64,000 nt of DNA from Actinotalea subterranea (GCF_008364845.1 NZ_VTTP01000005.1:124001-188000); one strand, 5' to 3'. Positions 35,002-44,561 are shown, counted from the first letter of the stretch. The notes: a model not told the origin generated them from the sequence alone. Made by a program: numbers and translations.

Positions 35002-36627
35002 TCATCCGAGGCTCGCCTTCGCGACCTTGAAGCTGCGCGTGTGCGGCAGCGACGGGACGATCTCGACGACGGTCGGCACCTTGAACTCGGCGAGCAGCGC
35101 TCGGCAGTGCTCCTGCACGTCGCGCTCCGTGAGCACGACGCCGGGGGCGGGCACCACGAACGCCTTGACGGCCTCGTCGTGGATCGGGTCGGGCACCCCG
35201 ATGACGGCGCACTCGCAGACCCCGGGGTGGCGGCTGAGCGCCGCCTCGACCTCGGCCGGCGACACGCTCTCCCCCGAGCGCTTGATCAGCAGGGTGCGGC
35301 GCTCGACGAAGTAGAACCAGCCGTCGTCGTCGACCCAGCCGAGGTCGCCCGTGTGCAGCCAGCCGTCGGCGTCCACGGCCGCCGCCGTCGCCGCGGGGTC
35401 CTTGTGGTAGCCCTGCATGAGCGTGCGCCCGAGGACCCCGCGCACCTGGATCTCACCGACGACGCCGGGGCCCACCTCGCGGCCCTGCTCGTCCGCCACG
35501 CGCGCCTCGTACCCGAGCCCGACGCGCCCGATCGACGGCCAGCGGCGCTCGCCGTGCGGCGGGTCCGTCAGGACGCCGACGAGGGTCTCGCTCGTGCCGT
35601 ACGAGTTGAGGATCCGCGTCGCGAACCGCTCCTCGAAACGGGCCTTCTCCTCGTCCGTGATGGGCAGGTAGTAGAGCACCTCGCGGACCCGGTTCTCGCG
35701 CTCCCAGGGTGCCGCGGGCTGGAGCAGCATCGTCCGGACCATCATCGCGATGCTCTGGACGACGGTCGCGTCGTGCCGGCACACCTGCCGCCAGAACTGG
35801 CTCGCGCTGTAGCGCTCGACCATCACGAGGGTCGCGCCCGCCGTCAGCACGGGCATGAGGGCGTTGAGCTGGAAGTTCACGTGGCACGCGGGCATGGTCG
35901 TCAGGAGCCGGTCCGCGGACGTCAGGCTCGCCTGCCAGTCCACGAAGTGCCCCGAGAAGATCAGGTTCGCGTGCGTGAGCACCACGCCCTTGGGCCGCGC
36001 CGTCGTGCCTGACGTGAACACGATGCCCGCCGGGTCGTCGCTGCTCAGCGCCGCGTCGACGGCGAGGCGGTCGGGCTGCGCGTCGCGCGCCTCCTCGAAC
36101 CGCGTGACGCCGTGGACCGGCCCGTGGGGAGTCGCGCTGCGCGCGACGAGCACGTGCTGCACGACGACGCGCGGGCCGTCCGCCACGGCGCCGGAGGGTG
36201 CGCCGTCGGGCACGGCGCCTGGCACTGCCGCTGGCACAACCGGGGCGGCGGGAACGCCCCAGACCGCGAGGCCGTCCGGCTCGCACACGACCACGCGCGC
36301 CTCGACGCGGGCGGCGATGTCGGCGCACTCCTCGCGCGTGCTGCGGGGGTGCAGCGGCACGAGGACCGCGCCGATCTCCGCGAGGCCGAACATGCACATG
36401 AGGAGCTCGGGGCAGTTGCGCAGGTGGACCGCGACGGCGTCGCCGCGCCCCACACCGAGGGACGTGAAGAGGTTCGCGGTGCGCGCGACGAGCACCTCGA
36501 ACTGCGCGTACGTGTGCTCGACCACGGCGCCCGAGGCGTCCTCGAACACCAGGAACGTGCGCTCGCCCGCGTCCCGGGCGAGGTCGTCCCAGAGGTCCCT
36601 CAGCGTCCTGCTGCCAACGATGTCCAT
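35002..36627 (-). CDS. caiC: Crotonobetaine/carnitine-CoA ligase (acyl-CoA synthetase)
   Basis: 541 residues. AMP-forming ligase with GIVFTSGTTARPKGVVLTHA as P-loop motif, LNSYGTSETLVG as the A5 core, and GWLHTGDLGWVDDDGWFYF before the hinge. LIKRSGESVSPAEVEAAL completes the C-terminal domain. The order caiA-caiB-caiC matches enterobacteria and supports a role in primary CoA activation of the betaine. A Pro/Ala/Val-rich insert of about 25 residues (near 128-152) is unusual. A GTG directly precedes ATG 36627 and either may be used. Confidence 0.85.
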   Translation of the reverse strand: MDIVGSRTLRDLWDDLARDAGERTFLVFEDASGAVVEHTYAQFEVLVARTANLFTSLGVGRGDAVAVHLRNCPELLMCMFGLAEIGAVLVPLHPRSTREECADIAARVEARVVVCEPDGLAVWGVPAAPVVPAAVPGAVPDGAPSGAVADGPRVVVQHVLVARSATPHGPVHGVTRFEEARDAQPDRLAVDAALSSDDPAGIVFTSGTTARPKGVVLTHANLIFSGHFVDWQASLTSADRLLTTMPACHVNFQLNALMPVLTAGATLVMVERYSASQFWRQVCRHDATVVQSIAMMVRTMLLQPAAPWERENRVREVLYYLPITDEEKARFEERFATRILNSYGTSETLVGVLTDPPHGERRWPSIGRVGLGYEARVADEQGREVGPGVVGEIQVRGVLGRTLMQGYHKDPAATAAAVDADGWLHTGDLGWVDDDGWFYFVERRTLLIKRSGESVSPAEVEAALSRHPGVCECAVIGVPDPIHDEAVKAFVVPAPGVVLTERDVQEHCRALLAEFKVPTVVEIVPSLPHTRSFKVAKASLG

Positions 36628-36664
36628 CACGTCACCGACGTCCGTGGGTCGTGCCCCGGCTCCG

Positions 36665-37873
36665 TCAGGCCCTCCTCACGGTTCCGCGGTCGGCGAGCTC
36701 GGCGATCTGCTCGGGCGTGTAGCCGGCCTCCGCGAGGACCGCGTCGGTGTCCATGCCGAGGTCGGGCATCGGGCGCCAGATGCGACCCGGGGTCTGCTGG
36801 AACTTCGGGAAGATGCCGACGCCCTTGACGGTCTCGCCGGCCTGGTTCTGCCACTCGACGAAGGCCTCGCGGCGCTGGACGTGCTCCTCGTGCGTCAGGG
36901 CGTCGAAGTCGAGGATCTTGTTGGCGGCGATGCCGACGGCGGAGAACTCACGTTCCATGTCCGCCGCGGACTGCTCGAGGAGGAACGCGTCGAGCGCGGC
37001 CTCGATCCGCTGCGCCGCAGGGCCGTCGAGCCACAGCGCGCTCGTGTCCTGCGGATACTCCGGCGTGCCCCACAGCTCGCCGAGGCCGATGCGCTCGAGC
37101 AGGTACTTGTTCTGCTTGACGCCGTAGCAGCACAGGGCGAGGAACCCGTCGCGGCAGCGGTACTGCCCGATCGCGCACAGGTTCTGGTGCCGGGCACCTG
37201 CCCGCGGGTACGTGGTGCCCGCGTTGAGGTAGTCCATCATGTAGTAGGCGCCCACCCGCAGCAGGACCTCGTACATCGCGACGTCGATGCTCTCCCCGAC
37301 CCCCGTCCGCTCGGCCTTGCGCAGCGCGGCCAGCGCGGAGCTGACGACCATGAGCGACGTGAAGTAGTCGCCGACGTACGGCGAGGCCGCCATGGGCTGC
37401 TCGGGCGTCCCGTTCTGGTGCAGGTAGCCGCTGTACGCCTGGACCGTCAGGTCGTAGGCGGCCCGCTGGATGCGCTCCTCGTCGCCGTCCTGGCCGAACC
37501 CGGACACGTGCACGATGACGAGCTTCGGGTTGTGCTCCCACAGGAGCTCGTCCGTGATGCCGCGCCGCGCGTACGTGGGGCCCTTGCTCGACTCGATGAA
37601 GATGTCCGCGTCCGCGATCAGCCGCAGCAGCACCTCACGCCCGTCCTCGCTGAACGGGTTCAGGGCGATGCTGCGCTGGTTGCGGCGCTCCATCTCCTTG
37701 ACGTACGTGGTGTCACGCATCGAGTCGCCGGTGCGCATGTTCTCGATCCACACCACGTCCGCACCCCACTCGGCCATGAGGGCGGCCGCCGACGGCGCCG
37801 CGATCTCGACCGCGGAGTAGACGACCTTGGTGCCCTCGAGCACTCCGAACGCGGGTACCGGTGACGTGGTCAT
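36665..37873 (-). CDS. caiB: L-carnitine/crotonobetaine CoA-transferase
   Basis: 402 residues, class III CoA-transferase. Segments match E. coli CaiB closely as I remember it: KGPTYARRGITDELLWEHNP, VSGFGQDGDEE, GESIDVAMYEVLLR and PGRIWRPMPDLGMDTDAVLA. The catalytic Asp is in YVGDYFTSL, in the position of CaiB Asp169. It would move CoA from gamma-butyrobetainyl-CoA to incoming carnitine or crotonobetaine, so that activation by CaiC is needed only at start-up. It lies between caiA and caiC. Confidence 0.9.
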   Translation of the reverse strand: MTTSPVPAFGVLEGTKVVYSAVEIAAPSAAALMAEWGADVVWIENMRTGDSMRDTTYVKEMERRNQRSIALNPFSEDGREVLLRLIADADIFIESSKGPTYARRGITDELLWEHNPKLVIVHVSGFGQDGDEERIQRAAYDLTVQAYSGYLHQNGTPEQPMAASPYVGDYFTSLMVVSSALAALRKAERTGVGESIDVAMYEVLLRVGAYYMMDYLNAGTTYPRAGARHQNLCAIGQYRCRDGFLALCCYGVKQNKYLLERIGLGELWGTPEYPQDTSALWLDGPAAQRIEAALDAFLLEQSAADMEREFSAVGIAANKILDFDALTHEEHVQRREAFVEWQNQAGETVKGVGIFPKFQQTPGRIWRPMPDLGMDTDAVLAEAGYTPEQIAELADRGTVRRA

Positions 37874-37925
37874 GGGCCTTGCCTTCCTTCGTGGTGGTGC
37901 CGTGGGGTGTGGCTGGGCGGGTCGG

Positions 37926-39059
37926 TCAGCGGTACTGCTTGAGCACGGCGCGACCCGCCGTCAAGATCATCATTTCGTCGGTGCCGCCCGAGACCCGGTC
38001 GACCCTCAGGTCACGCCAGAACCGTGCGACGCGGTGGTGGCCCGTCACGCCGATGCCGCCGAGCACCTGGAGCGCGTCGTCGACGACCTCGAAGGACGCG
38101 TTGGCGCAGTAGAACTTCGCCATCGAGCAGTCACCCTTGCCCATCAGGCCGTTGTCGTACTTCCACGCGATCTCGAAGAGCATGTTCCGCATGTTCGTGA
38201 TGCGGATCGCCATGTTCGCGAACTTCTCCTGGATGAGCTGGTAGCGGCCGATCGCCTGCCCGCCCTGCTCACGCTGGTTCGCGTACCGCGCCGCGTCCTC
38301 GTACGCGCAGTACGCCATGCCGTAGTCGGAGCACGCGACGAGGAACCGCTCGAAGTCGAAGTCGTCGACGCCGCGGGCGAACCCACGCCCCTCGGTCCCG
38401 AACAGGTCGCTCTCGGCGAGCTCGACGTCGTCGAAGTAGATCTCGCAGCAGCTGTCCATGCGCAGCCCGAGCTTGTCGAGGGGCTCCTTGGTGATGCCCG
38501 GGAGCGTCATGTCGACGAGCCACTCGGTGAACACGTCGGGGTTCGCGGAGTCACGCGACATCACCACGAGGTAGGGCACGTGCGCGCTCGACGTGATGAA
38601 CGTCTTGTGGCCGTTGAGGTAGACCTTGCCGTCACGCCGCGTGTACGTCGTCTGCAGCGCACCGAGACCCGAGCCGGCGCCGGGCTCCGTCATCGCGGAG
38701 TTCCACACCTGCTTGCCGGTGCCCTGGTACGCCATGATCTTCTCGATCTGCTCCGGGGTGCCCTCCCGCAGGATCGTGTCCCACGCGGGCAGCTGGTACA
38801 GCACGTACGTCGGGGCACCGAGCCGGCCGAGCTCCTCCCACACCGCCGTGAGCGTCACCCACCCGGCGTCCATGCCGCCCCGGTCCTCGGGCAGCAGGAT
38901 CGAGTCCACGCCCAGGGCGGCGAGCTCGGCGACGAACCGCTCGGGGTACTCGTGCTTCTCGTCGCACTCCGCGAAGTACGCCTCCCAGCTCTCGCTCGCC
39001 ATGAGCTCACGGACGGTCTGGACCATGAGCTGCTGGTCCTCGTCGAGGCTGAAGTCCAT
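37926..39059 (-). CDS. caiA: Crotonobetainyl-CoA reductase (acyl-CoA dehydrogenase family)
   Basis: 377 residues versus 380 in E. coli CaiA, and very similar from end to end from memory: [58 protein letters not shown] and [17 protein letters not shown], ending RAVLKQYR. It is a FAD enzyme that reduces crotonobetainyl-CoA to gamma-butyrobetainyl-CoA; the electrons come from FixABCX, encoded downstream in the same operon. This is the strongest indicator that the operon handles carnitine-type betaines rather than a generic fatty acid. Confidence 0.93.
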   Translation of the reverse strand: MDFSLDEDQQLMVQTVRELMASESWEAYFAECDEKHEYPERFVAELAALGVDSILLPEDRGGMDAGWVTLTAVWEELGRLGAPTYVLYQLPAWDTILREGTPEQIEKIMAYQGTGKQVWNSAMTEPGAGSGLGALQTTYTRRDGKVYLNGHKTFITSSAHVPYLVVMSRDSANPDVFTEWLVDMTLPGITKEPLDKLGLRMDSCCEIYFDDVELAESDLFGTEGRGFARGVDDFDFERFLVACSDYGMAYCAYEDAARYANQREQGGQAIGRYQLIQEKFANMAIRITNMRNMLFEIAWKYDNGLMGKGDCSMAKFYCANASFEVVDDALQVLGGIGVTGHHRVARFWRDLRVDRVSGGTDEMMILTAGRAVLKQYR

Positions 39060-39137
39060 CGGTGCGGCCTTTCTGTGGTGGTGACGTGCGTCCGTGCGTC
39101 CGGTGCGGGCCGGTGGGCCCGCAGGGTGCGGGCGGCG

Positions 39138-40112
39138 CTAGCGGGTGGTCAGGGCGATCGCGTGGCGGTGGAACTCGGCGCCCTCCTCGAGCGCCTCGCT
39201 GGCCTCCGGGAGCATCCGCGAGTGGTGCAGGAACCCGTGGAGCACGCCGTCGAACACGCGCACCCGGTGCGGCACGCCGGCACCGGCGAGCACCTCGGCG
39301 AGCGCGAGGCTGTCGTCGCGCAACGGGTCGAGGGCCGACGCCGCGACGTAGCAGGGCGGCACGCCGTGGGACAGGTCCGCAGCGAGGCAGTCGAGGTACG
39401 GGCTCGCCAGGTCCCGCGCGTCGTTCGTGTAGCAGTCCATGTAGTAGTCGAGGTCGGCCTTGGTCAGGCCGTCCCACTCCCCGCCGAAGAGCCGGCGGGA
39501 GGCGGAGTCCGCGAGCCCGTACATGCCGTAGTAGAGGAGCAGGCACCGGATCGTCGGCGCGTCCGAGACCTCGTCGCGCAGGTAGAGCGTGGCGGCGAGG
39601 CTCAGGTTCGCCCCGCCCGAGTCACCCGCGAACGAGAGGTTCGCGGCGTCGATCCCGAGGGCGTCGGCGTGCGCCGCGAGGTGGCGCGCGACCGCGGCGC
39701 ACTCGTGCACGGCGCGGGGGAACCGGGCCTCCGGCGACAGGGCGTAGTCCACGCCGACGACGACGGCCCCCGTGCGGGCCGCGAGGGTCCGCATGATCCG
39801 GGAGTGGGTGTCCAGGTCGCCGACGACGAAGCCGCCGCCGTGCACGTACACGATGCAGGGCCGCACGCCGCCCTCGCCGGGGCGGTGGTAGCGGATCCGG
39901 ATGTCCCCGTACGGCCCTGGCACGACGCCGTCGACGGTCTCGGCCATGGTGGGGCCACCGTCGTTCCAGAAGCTGCGCTCGAGCGCGTAGCGCCGCCGCA
40001 TCTCCTCGAAGCCCACGTCGGTCGCGAATGCGCCGTCCGCCAGCTCGGCCTGCTTGTCGAGCACGGCCGCCATCTGGGTGGTGACGCGTGCCAGGACCTC
40101 GGGGGGGTTCAT
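39138..40112 (-). CDS. Alpha/beta hydrolase, hormone-sensitive-lipase (GDSAG) family
   Basis: 324 residues. The oxyanion motif VYVHGGGFVVGD and the nucleophile elbow FAGDSGGANL place it in the HSL/esterase family IV group. ALDPLRDDSLALAEVLAGAGV provides the Asp and FDGVLHGFLHHSR the catalytic His. It is second in the cai-fix operon: its ATG overlaps the stop of the first MFS gene. A plausible job is release of carnitine from acyl-carnitine or choline-type esters; this is inferred from position only. Confidence 0.85.
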   Translation of the reverse strand: MNPPEVLARVTTQMAAVLDKQAELADGAFATDVGFEEMRRRYALERSFWNDGGPTMAETVDGVVPGPYGDIRIRYHRPGEGGVRPCIVYVHGGGFVVGDLDTHSRIMRTLAARTGAVVVGVDYALSPEARFPRAVHECAAVARHLAAHADALGIDAANLSFAGDSGGANLSLAATLYLRDEVSDAPTIRCLLLYYGMYGLADSASRRLFGGEWDGLTKADLDYYMDCYTNDARDLASPYLDCLAADLSHGVPPCYVAASALDPLRDDSLALAEVLAGAGVPHRVRVFDGVLHGFLHHSRMLPEASEALEEGAEFHRHAIALTTR

Positions 40113-41416
40113 GCCGCGGCGCTCGCCGTGGCCGGGACAGCCTCGGGCTCGCCCGAGAGGTTCCGCTTGACGTACCAGCGCAGGAGGACCGAGGTCGCAC
40201 CGGCGAGGACGGCGCTGCCCGCGAGGATCGCGAAGATCTGCGGGTAGGCGTCGTTGCCGGCGCTGTCGATCATCCCGCCGAACCAGGCGCTCGAGAACGT
40301 GTCAGGCAGGAACCCGACGACGGACAGGATGCCGGTGGCCGCGCCGAACATGCTCAGCGGGACCTTGCCCTCCGTGAGCTGCGAGGACACGATGCCGAAC
40401 ACGCCGTTCGCGATGAAGCCGAGGAGCACCGCGATACCCGCCGCGATGACGATCATCGCCGACGTCACGGGCAGCACGGCCAGGACGACGAGCGCGACAG
40501 CAGTCGCCGCGCACCCGATCCAGATGACGCGTGCCGGCGAGTGCGCCCTGTGCGCCAGGGCGCCGAAGGCCGGCCCGGCGAGCAGCGTCACGCCGTACGT
40601 CCGCACGATGCCGACCACCGACACGACCACGAGCGACGCCGAGAACACGTCGGTCAGGTACGGCGTCGTGTACGTGACGCCCGTGTAGAAGAAGTAGACG
40701 AAGAACATCGTCAGCGCGCTGATCCACACGACCGGGCTCTTGAGCGCCGCGAGCGAGTCCGCGATCTTGAACGCACCGCCACCGGCGAGCTCACCCTCGA
40801 ACCGCGGGATGAACAGCAGCGACAGGATGCCGAGCACGAGGATCAGGGCACCGAGGAACACGAGGAGCGTCGTCACACCCGCGTTGATGTTGTCGCCGAA
40901 CGCGTTGATGATCGCGAGGTTGACGAACCCGACGACGAGGCCGGCCGCACCGTAGAACCCGTAGCTGATGCCGATGTTCTTCGCGTACTCGTCCTCCTCG
41001 GAGATGAGACGCACGAGCTTGTAGCGGATGCCCCACCAGATGAGGATCGTCGTGATGCCCATGCCCACGAAGACGACGAGGAGCATCGTGTAGGAGGGGA
41101 GCATCGCGTACACGAACACGAGCGCGGCGGTGCTGATGAAGCCGACCGCCGCGAGCGTGCGCACCCGGACCTTGTCCGCGACGACGCCGGACGGCAGGTA
41201 GCAGACGGTGGCCGTGATGGCGTACGCCGACAGGAGCGCGCCGAGCTGCGCGTTGGTGAGGTCGAGCGACTCCATCAGGGGGTCGTAGAAGACGCTCTTC
41301 AGGTACGCAGGCGTATAGATGATCGAGCTGCCGATGCTGACCAGGATCAGGAGGAACCAGCGGCGGACCTTCGTCAGGTCCGCGGGCTTCTTCTCCTGGG
41401 TCACGACGCGTGCCAT
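40109..41416 (-). CDS. MFS transporter, first gene of the cai-fix operon
   Basis: 435 residues, twelve hydrophobic segments, no sugar-porter signature. YLPSGVVADKVRVRTLAAVG is the MFS loop 2-3 motif. It differs clearly from the second MFS protein at 32624-34015, so the operon has two unrelated carriers. ATG 41416 has an excellent AAGGAGG upstream; the frame extends 13 codons further without conservation. Substrate unknown; a betaine, an ester, or product export are all possible. Confidence 0.85.
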   Translation of the reverse strand: MARVVTQEKKPADLTKVRRWFLLILVSIGSSIIYTPAYLKSVFYDPLMESLDLTNAQLGALLSAYAITATVCYLPSGVVADKVRVRTLAAVGFISTAALVFVYAMLPSYTMLLVVFVGMGITTILIWWGIRYKLVRLISEEDEYAKNIGISYGFYGAAGLVVGFVNLAIINAFGDNINAGVTTLLVFLGALILVLGILSLLFIPRFEGELAGGGAFKIADSLAALKSPVVWISALTMFFVYFFYTGVTYTTPYLTDVFSASLVVVSVVGIVRTYGVTLLAGPAFGALAHRAHSPARVIWIGCAATAVALVVLAVLPVTSAMIVIAAGIAVLLGFIANGVFGIVSSQLTEGKVPLSMFGAATGILSVVGFLPDTFSSAWFGGMIDSAGNDAYPQIFAILAGSAVLAGATSVLLRWYVKRNLSGEPEAVPATASAAA

Positions 41417-41602
41417 GTGCCCTCCTTGGGACGGGCTCCGCCGGTGGAGCCACACCCCAAGGGTCGGCGGGGGGCGCTCATGGGCCGGGGGACCCTTGTC
41501 CCGAAGCGGACGGCCTAGGTATGGGGGCGGACGCGCGTGAGTACCGGTGCGCCGGCGCGCGGTACCGGGCGCACGCCGGGCACACGCCCGTCTGAGTAGG
41601 GC
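41417..41602 (-). promoter_or_regulatory. Leader and promoter region of the cai-fix operon
   Basis: The 186 bases upstream of the first operon gene contain the imperfect inverted pair CCCCAAGGGTC and GGGACCCTTGTCCC-like sequence (about 41454-41504), which could be an operator or an attenuator. I cannot place a convincing -10/-35 pair. No regulatory gene is adjacent. Confidence 0.35.
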
Positions 41603-41887
41603 TCAGGCGGGTGACGGCCCGCCGTCGAGCCGCTCGAGGAGCCGCACCGTCACCGTGTCACCGGCCTCCTTGCCGATCGCGCGGCGCAGCGCCGCCTTCA
41701 CGGGCAGCTTGTGGGTGCGGTCGCCGATCGCCATGAAGGACGTGACGAACGGCGTCCCGTCGATCTCCCCGCGGACCTTGACGAGGCCGCGGGTGCCGAA
41801 GAGCTCCGCCGAGCCGTCGAGGACCACGTAGGTCCAGCCGCCCGTCGCAGGGCTGCGCCGCAGGGTCGTGGTGAAGGTCAGGTCCAT
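41603..41887 (-). CDS. DUF1905 domain protein
   Basis: 94 residues. [42 protein letters not shown] and [21 protein letters not shown] are the standard DUF1905 pattern (small beta-barrel, function unknown, often near YdeI-like proteins). GGAGG precedes ATG 41887. The downstream region runs into the cai-fix promoter with only 186 bases between. Confidence 0.82.
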   Translation of the reverse strand: MDLTFTTTLRRSPATGGWTYVVLDGSAELFGTRGLVKVRGEIDGTPFVTSFMAIGDRTHKLPVKAALRRAIGKEAGDTVTVRLLERLDGGPSPA

Positions 41888-42042
41888 CGGGTCCTCCCGT
41901 CCGCGCGTCGTCGCGCACGCAGGGATGGACCACCCGCGGGGCCGGACCTCATCGGGTGGCGTCGGGAGCCGAGGCGACGTCGGGCCGGCGCTGGGGGCTC
42001 AGCGCGGCGTGGATCGCTGGGCGGCGTCAGCGCGGCGGGGGC

Positions 42043-42177
42043 TCAGCGCTGCGTGGGGTCTCCCTGCTCGGCGACCAGCTCGTCGTAGATCGGCGACGCG
42101 CTCGTCGAGGTGCTGCGGGTGCTCCCGGTCCGCCCGCCGCGGGGGGCCGCGGGCTTGTCGAGGTCGGCGAGGGTCAT
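42043..42177 (-). CDS. 44-residue small protein
   Basis: Begins MTLADLDKPAAPRGG and ends SPIYDELVAEQGDPTQR, with a Ser/Thr/Arg-rich middle. A strong AGGAGGT ribosome binding site lies six bases before ATG 42177. The SPxYDELVAE ending recurs, as I remember it, in small actinobacterial proteins without known role. No membrane segment. Probably genuine despite its size. The flanking 41888-42042 and 42178-42355 hold GGCGTC/CAGCGCGGCG repeats and otherwise nothing clear. Confidence 0.6.
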   Translation of the reverse strand: MTLADLDKPAAPRGGRTGSTRSTSTSASPIYDELVAEQGDPTQR

Positions 42178-42355
42178 GGTGACCTCCTGGTCGAAGGGGC
42201 CTTCACCGCGATCATGGCGCCGCACCCGGGGTCGCGCACGTCGGGAGGTGCCGGGCGCCCGGATCGCACCCGGCCACGCGGCACGCCGCGCAGCCTCACA
42301 CACGGAGCCCGAGGGTGAAGCATGATCGATCGAGGCGAACCAGAGAGGCTGCCCG

Positions 42356-44518
42356 ATGAGCTCAGACGCATCACGCGCGACAAGGCACCGGGACGACGCC
42401 CGCCGGTGGCCCGTCGGCCTGGAGGGCCTCGGGTACGGCGGCGACTACAACCCTGAGCAGTGGCCGCTCGAGACCCAGCTCGAGGACCTCGCCCTGATGC
42501 GCGAGGCCGGCGTGAACCTGCTGAGCGTCGGCATCTTCTCGTGGGCCACGCTCGAGCCGCGCGAGGGCCAGTACGAGCTCGGCTGGCTCGACGCCGTGCT
42601 CGACCGCCTGCACGCGGCCGGGATCCGCGTCGCACTGGCCACCGCGACCGCCTCGCCGCCACCGTGGCTCACGCGCCGCCACCCCGAGATCCTGCCGCAG
42701 CTCGCCGACGGGACCGTGCTGCACCAGGGCGGGCGCCAGGCCTACCGGGTCTCCTCCCCCGTGTACCGCCGGTACGCGCTGCGGATGACGCGCCTCATGG
42801 CCGACCACTACGGCAACCACCCGGCCCTCGCCCTGTGGCACGTGGACAACGAGCTCGGCTGCCACGTGCCGCACGAGTACTCGGACGACTCAGCCGCCGC
42901 GTTCCGTGACTGGCTCGAGGCCCGGTACGGGACGGTCGCCGCGCTCAACGCGGCCTGGGGCACCACGTTCTGGTCGCAGCGGTACGACTCGTTCGCCGAG
43001 GTGCTGCCGCCGAGGACCGCGCCGACCTACCCGAACCCGACGCAGCACCTGGACTTCGCCCGGTTCTCCTCCGACGAGCTGCTGGCCCACTACCGCGAGC
43101 TGCGGGACGTGCTGCGCGAGGTGACGCCGCACATCCCCACGACGACGAACCTCATGGTGTCCACGCGCAACAAGTGGATGGACTACTTCTCGTGGGCGCC
43201 CGACCTCGACGTCGTCGCGAACGACCACTACCTGGACGCGGCCGACCCGGAGGCGCACGTCGAGCTCGCGTTCTCGGCCGACCTCACGCGCGGCATCGCG
43301 GGCGGCGACCCGTGGATCCTCATGGAGCACTCGACGTCCGCGGTGAGCTGGCAGCCGCGCAACCGGCCCAAGGGTCCCGGCGAGATGCTGCGCAACTCGC
43401 TCAGCCACGTGGCGCGCGGCGCCGACTCCGTCATGTTCTTCCAGTGGCGGCAGTCCGCGGCCGGTGCCGAGAAGTTCCACTCGGCGATGCTGCCGCACGC
43501 GGGCACCGACTCCGACGTGTGGCGCGGGACCGTGCACCTGGGTGAGGTGCTGCGCCGTCTCGCACCGGTGCGTGGGAGCCGCGTCCGCGCCGACGCCGCG
43601 CTCGTCGTCGACTACCCGGCCTGGTGGGCGACCGAGCTCGACTCGCACCCGAGCGACGCCGTGCACTACACCGACCAGGTCATGGCGTGGTACCGCCAGC
43701 TCTGGCGCCGGGGCGTGACTGTCGACGTCGTCGCCCCGGGCGCGGACCTCGACGGCTACCGCCTCGTCGTCGTGCCGACGCTCTACTCCGTGACGGACGA
43801 CGCCGCAGCGGGCATCGCGCGCGCCGCACAGGCCGGGGCGACCGTGCTCGTCACGTACTTCAGCGGCATCGTCGACGAGCACGACCACGTGCGCCTCGGG
43901 GGCTACCCCGGCGCGTTCCGGGAGCTGCTCGGGATCCGCAGCGAGGAGCTCCACCCGCTCCTGGCGGACGAGCGCCTCACCCTCGACGACGGCTCGACGG
44001 CGGACCTGTGGAGCGAGCACCTGCACCTCGCGGGAGCGGCGGCGGTGCGCACCTTCACGGACGGCCCCCGCGCGGGCGGCCCGGCCGTCACCCGCAACGC
44101 CGCCGGCGCCGGGGCTGCCTGGTACGTGGCGACGCGGCTCGACGACGCCGGCGCGTCACGCGTCGTCGACGAGCTCCTCGCGGAGTCCGGGGTCACACCC
44201 GTCCTGCCGGTGGTTCCCGACGGCGTCGAGGTGGTCCGCCGCTGGGCGGAGCCCGGACCTGGCGTGAGCCCGGGCGCGGGCGCGGGGGCGGGCTCGGCGT
44301 CGGGCACGGCGTCGGGCACGGCGTCGGGCACGGCGTCGGGCTCGGACGCCGGCACGAGCTCCGGCGTCGGCGCGGGCACGTCCTACCTGTTCGTGATCAA
44401 CCACGGGTCGCGGGACGCGACGGTCCCGGCCCGCGGCGTCGACCTGCTCACGGGAGCGCCGATCACCGGCGAGCTGACGGTCCCGGCCCACGGCGTCGCG
44501 GTCGTCGAGGAACCCTGA
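42356..44518 (+). CDS. Beta-galactosidase, GH42
   Basis: 720 residues. The TIM barrel opens with GYGGDYNPEQWP (about 24-35). The acid/base Glu is in LWHVDNELGCH and the nucleophile Glu in ILMEHSTS. The trimerisation domain (about 395-600) and a small beta domain follow. It hydrolyses terminal beta-galactosides and is probably cytoplasmic (no signal peptide). An odd low-complexity run of Gly/Ala/Ser/Thr (about 640-677), encoded by a 12-base repeat, splits the last domain. Alone, not linked to a transporter. Confidence 0.93.
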   Translation: MSSDASRATRHRDDARRWPVGLEGLGYGGDYNPEQWPLETQLEDLALMREAGVNLLSVGIFSWATLEPREGQYELGWLDAVLDRLHAAGIRVALATATASPPPWLTRRHPEILPQLADGTVLHQGGRQAYRVSSPVYRRYALRMTRLMADHYGNHPALALWHVDNELGCHVPHEYSDDSAAAFRDWLEARYGTVAALNAAWGTTFWSQRYDSFAEVLPPRTAPTYPNPTQHLDFARFSSDELLAHYRELRDVLREVTPHIPTTTNLMVSTRNKWMDYFSWAPDLDVVANDHYLDAADPEAHVELAFSADLTRGIAGGDPWILMEHSTSAVSWQPRNRPKGPGEMLRNSLSHVARGADSVMFFQWRQSAAGAEKFHSAMLPHAGTDSDVWRGTVHLGEVLRRLAPVRGSRVRADAALVVDYPAWWATELDSHPSDAVHYTDQVMAWYRQLWRRGVTVDVVAPGADLDGYRLVVVPTLYSVTDDAAAGIARAAQAGATVLVTYFSGIVDEHDHVRLGGYPGAFRELLGIRSEELHPLLADERLTLDDGSTADLWSEHLHLAGAAAVRTFTDGPRAGGPAVTRNAAGAGAAWYVATRLDDAGASRVVDELLAESGVTPVLPVVPDGVEVVRRWAEPGPGVSPGAGAGAGSASGTASGTASGTASGSDAGTSSGVGAGTSYLFVINHGSRDATVPARGVDLLTGAPITGELTVPAHGVAVVEEP
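44275..44345 (+). repeat. 12-base in-frame tandem repeat inside the GH42 gene
   Basis: Three to four copies of ACGGCGTCGGGC encode Thr-Ala-Ser-Gly repeats, preceded by a GCGGGC run encoding Gly-Ala. Length changes would stay in frame. Confidence 0.8.
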
Positions 44519-44561
44519 CCACACCCGCCATCCCCCACCCGCCTGCCGCCAGGCCCCCAAC

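Noticed and set aside
37827-41518. Long plus-strand frames opposite caiA, the esterase and the first MFS gene
   Set aside because: They are antisense shadows with His/Arg/Val-rich low-information sequence and no plausible start.
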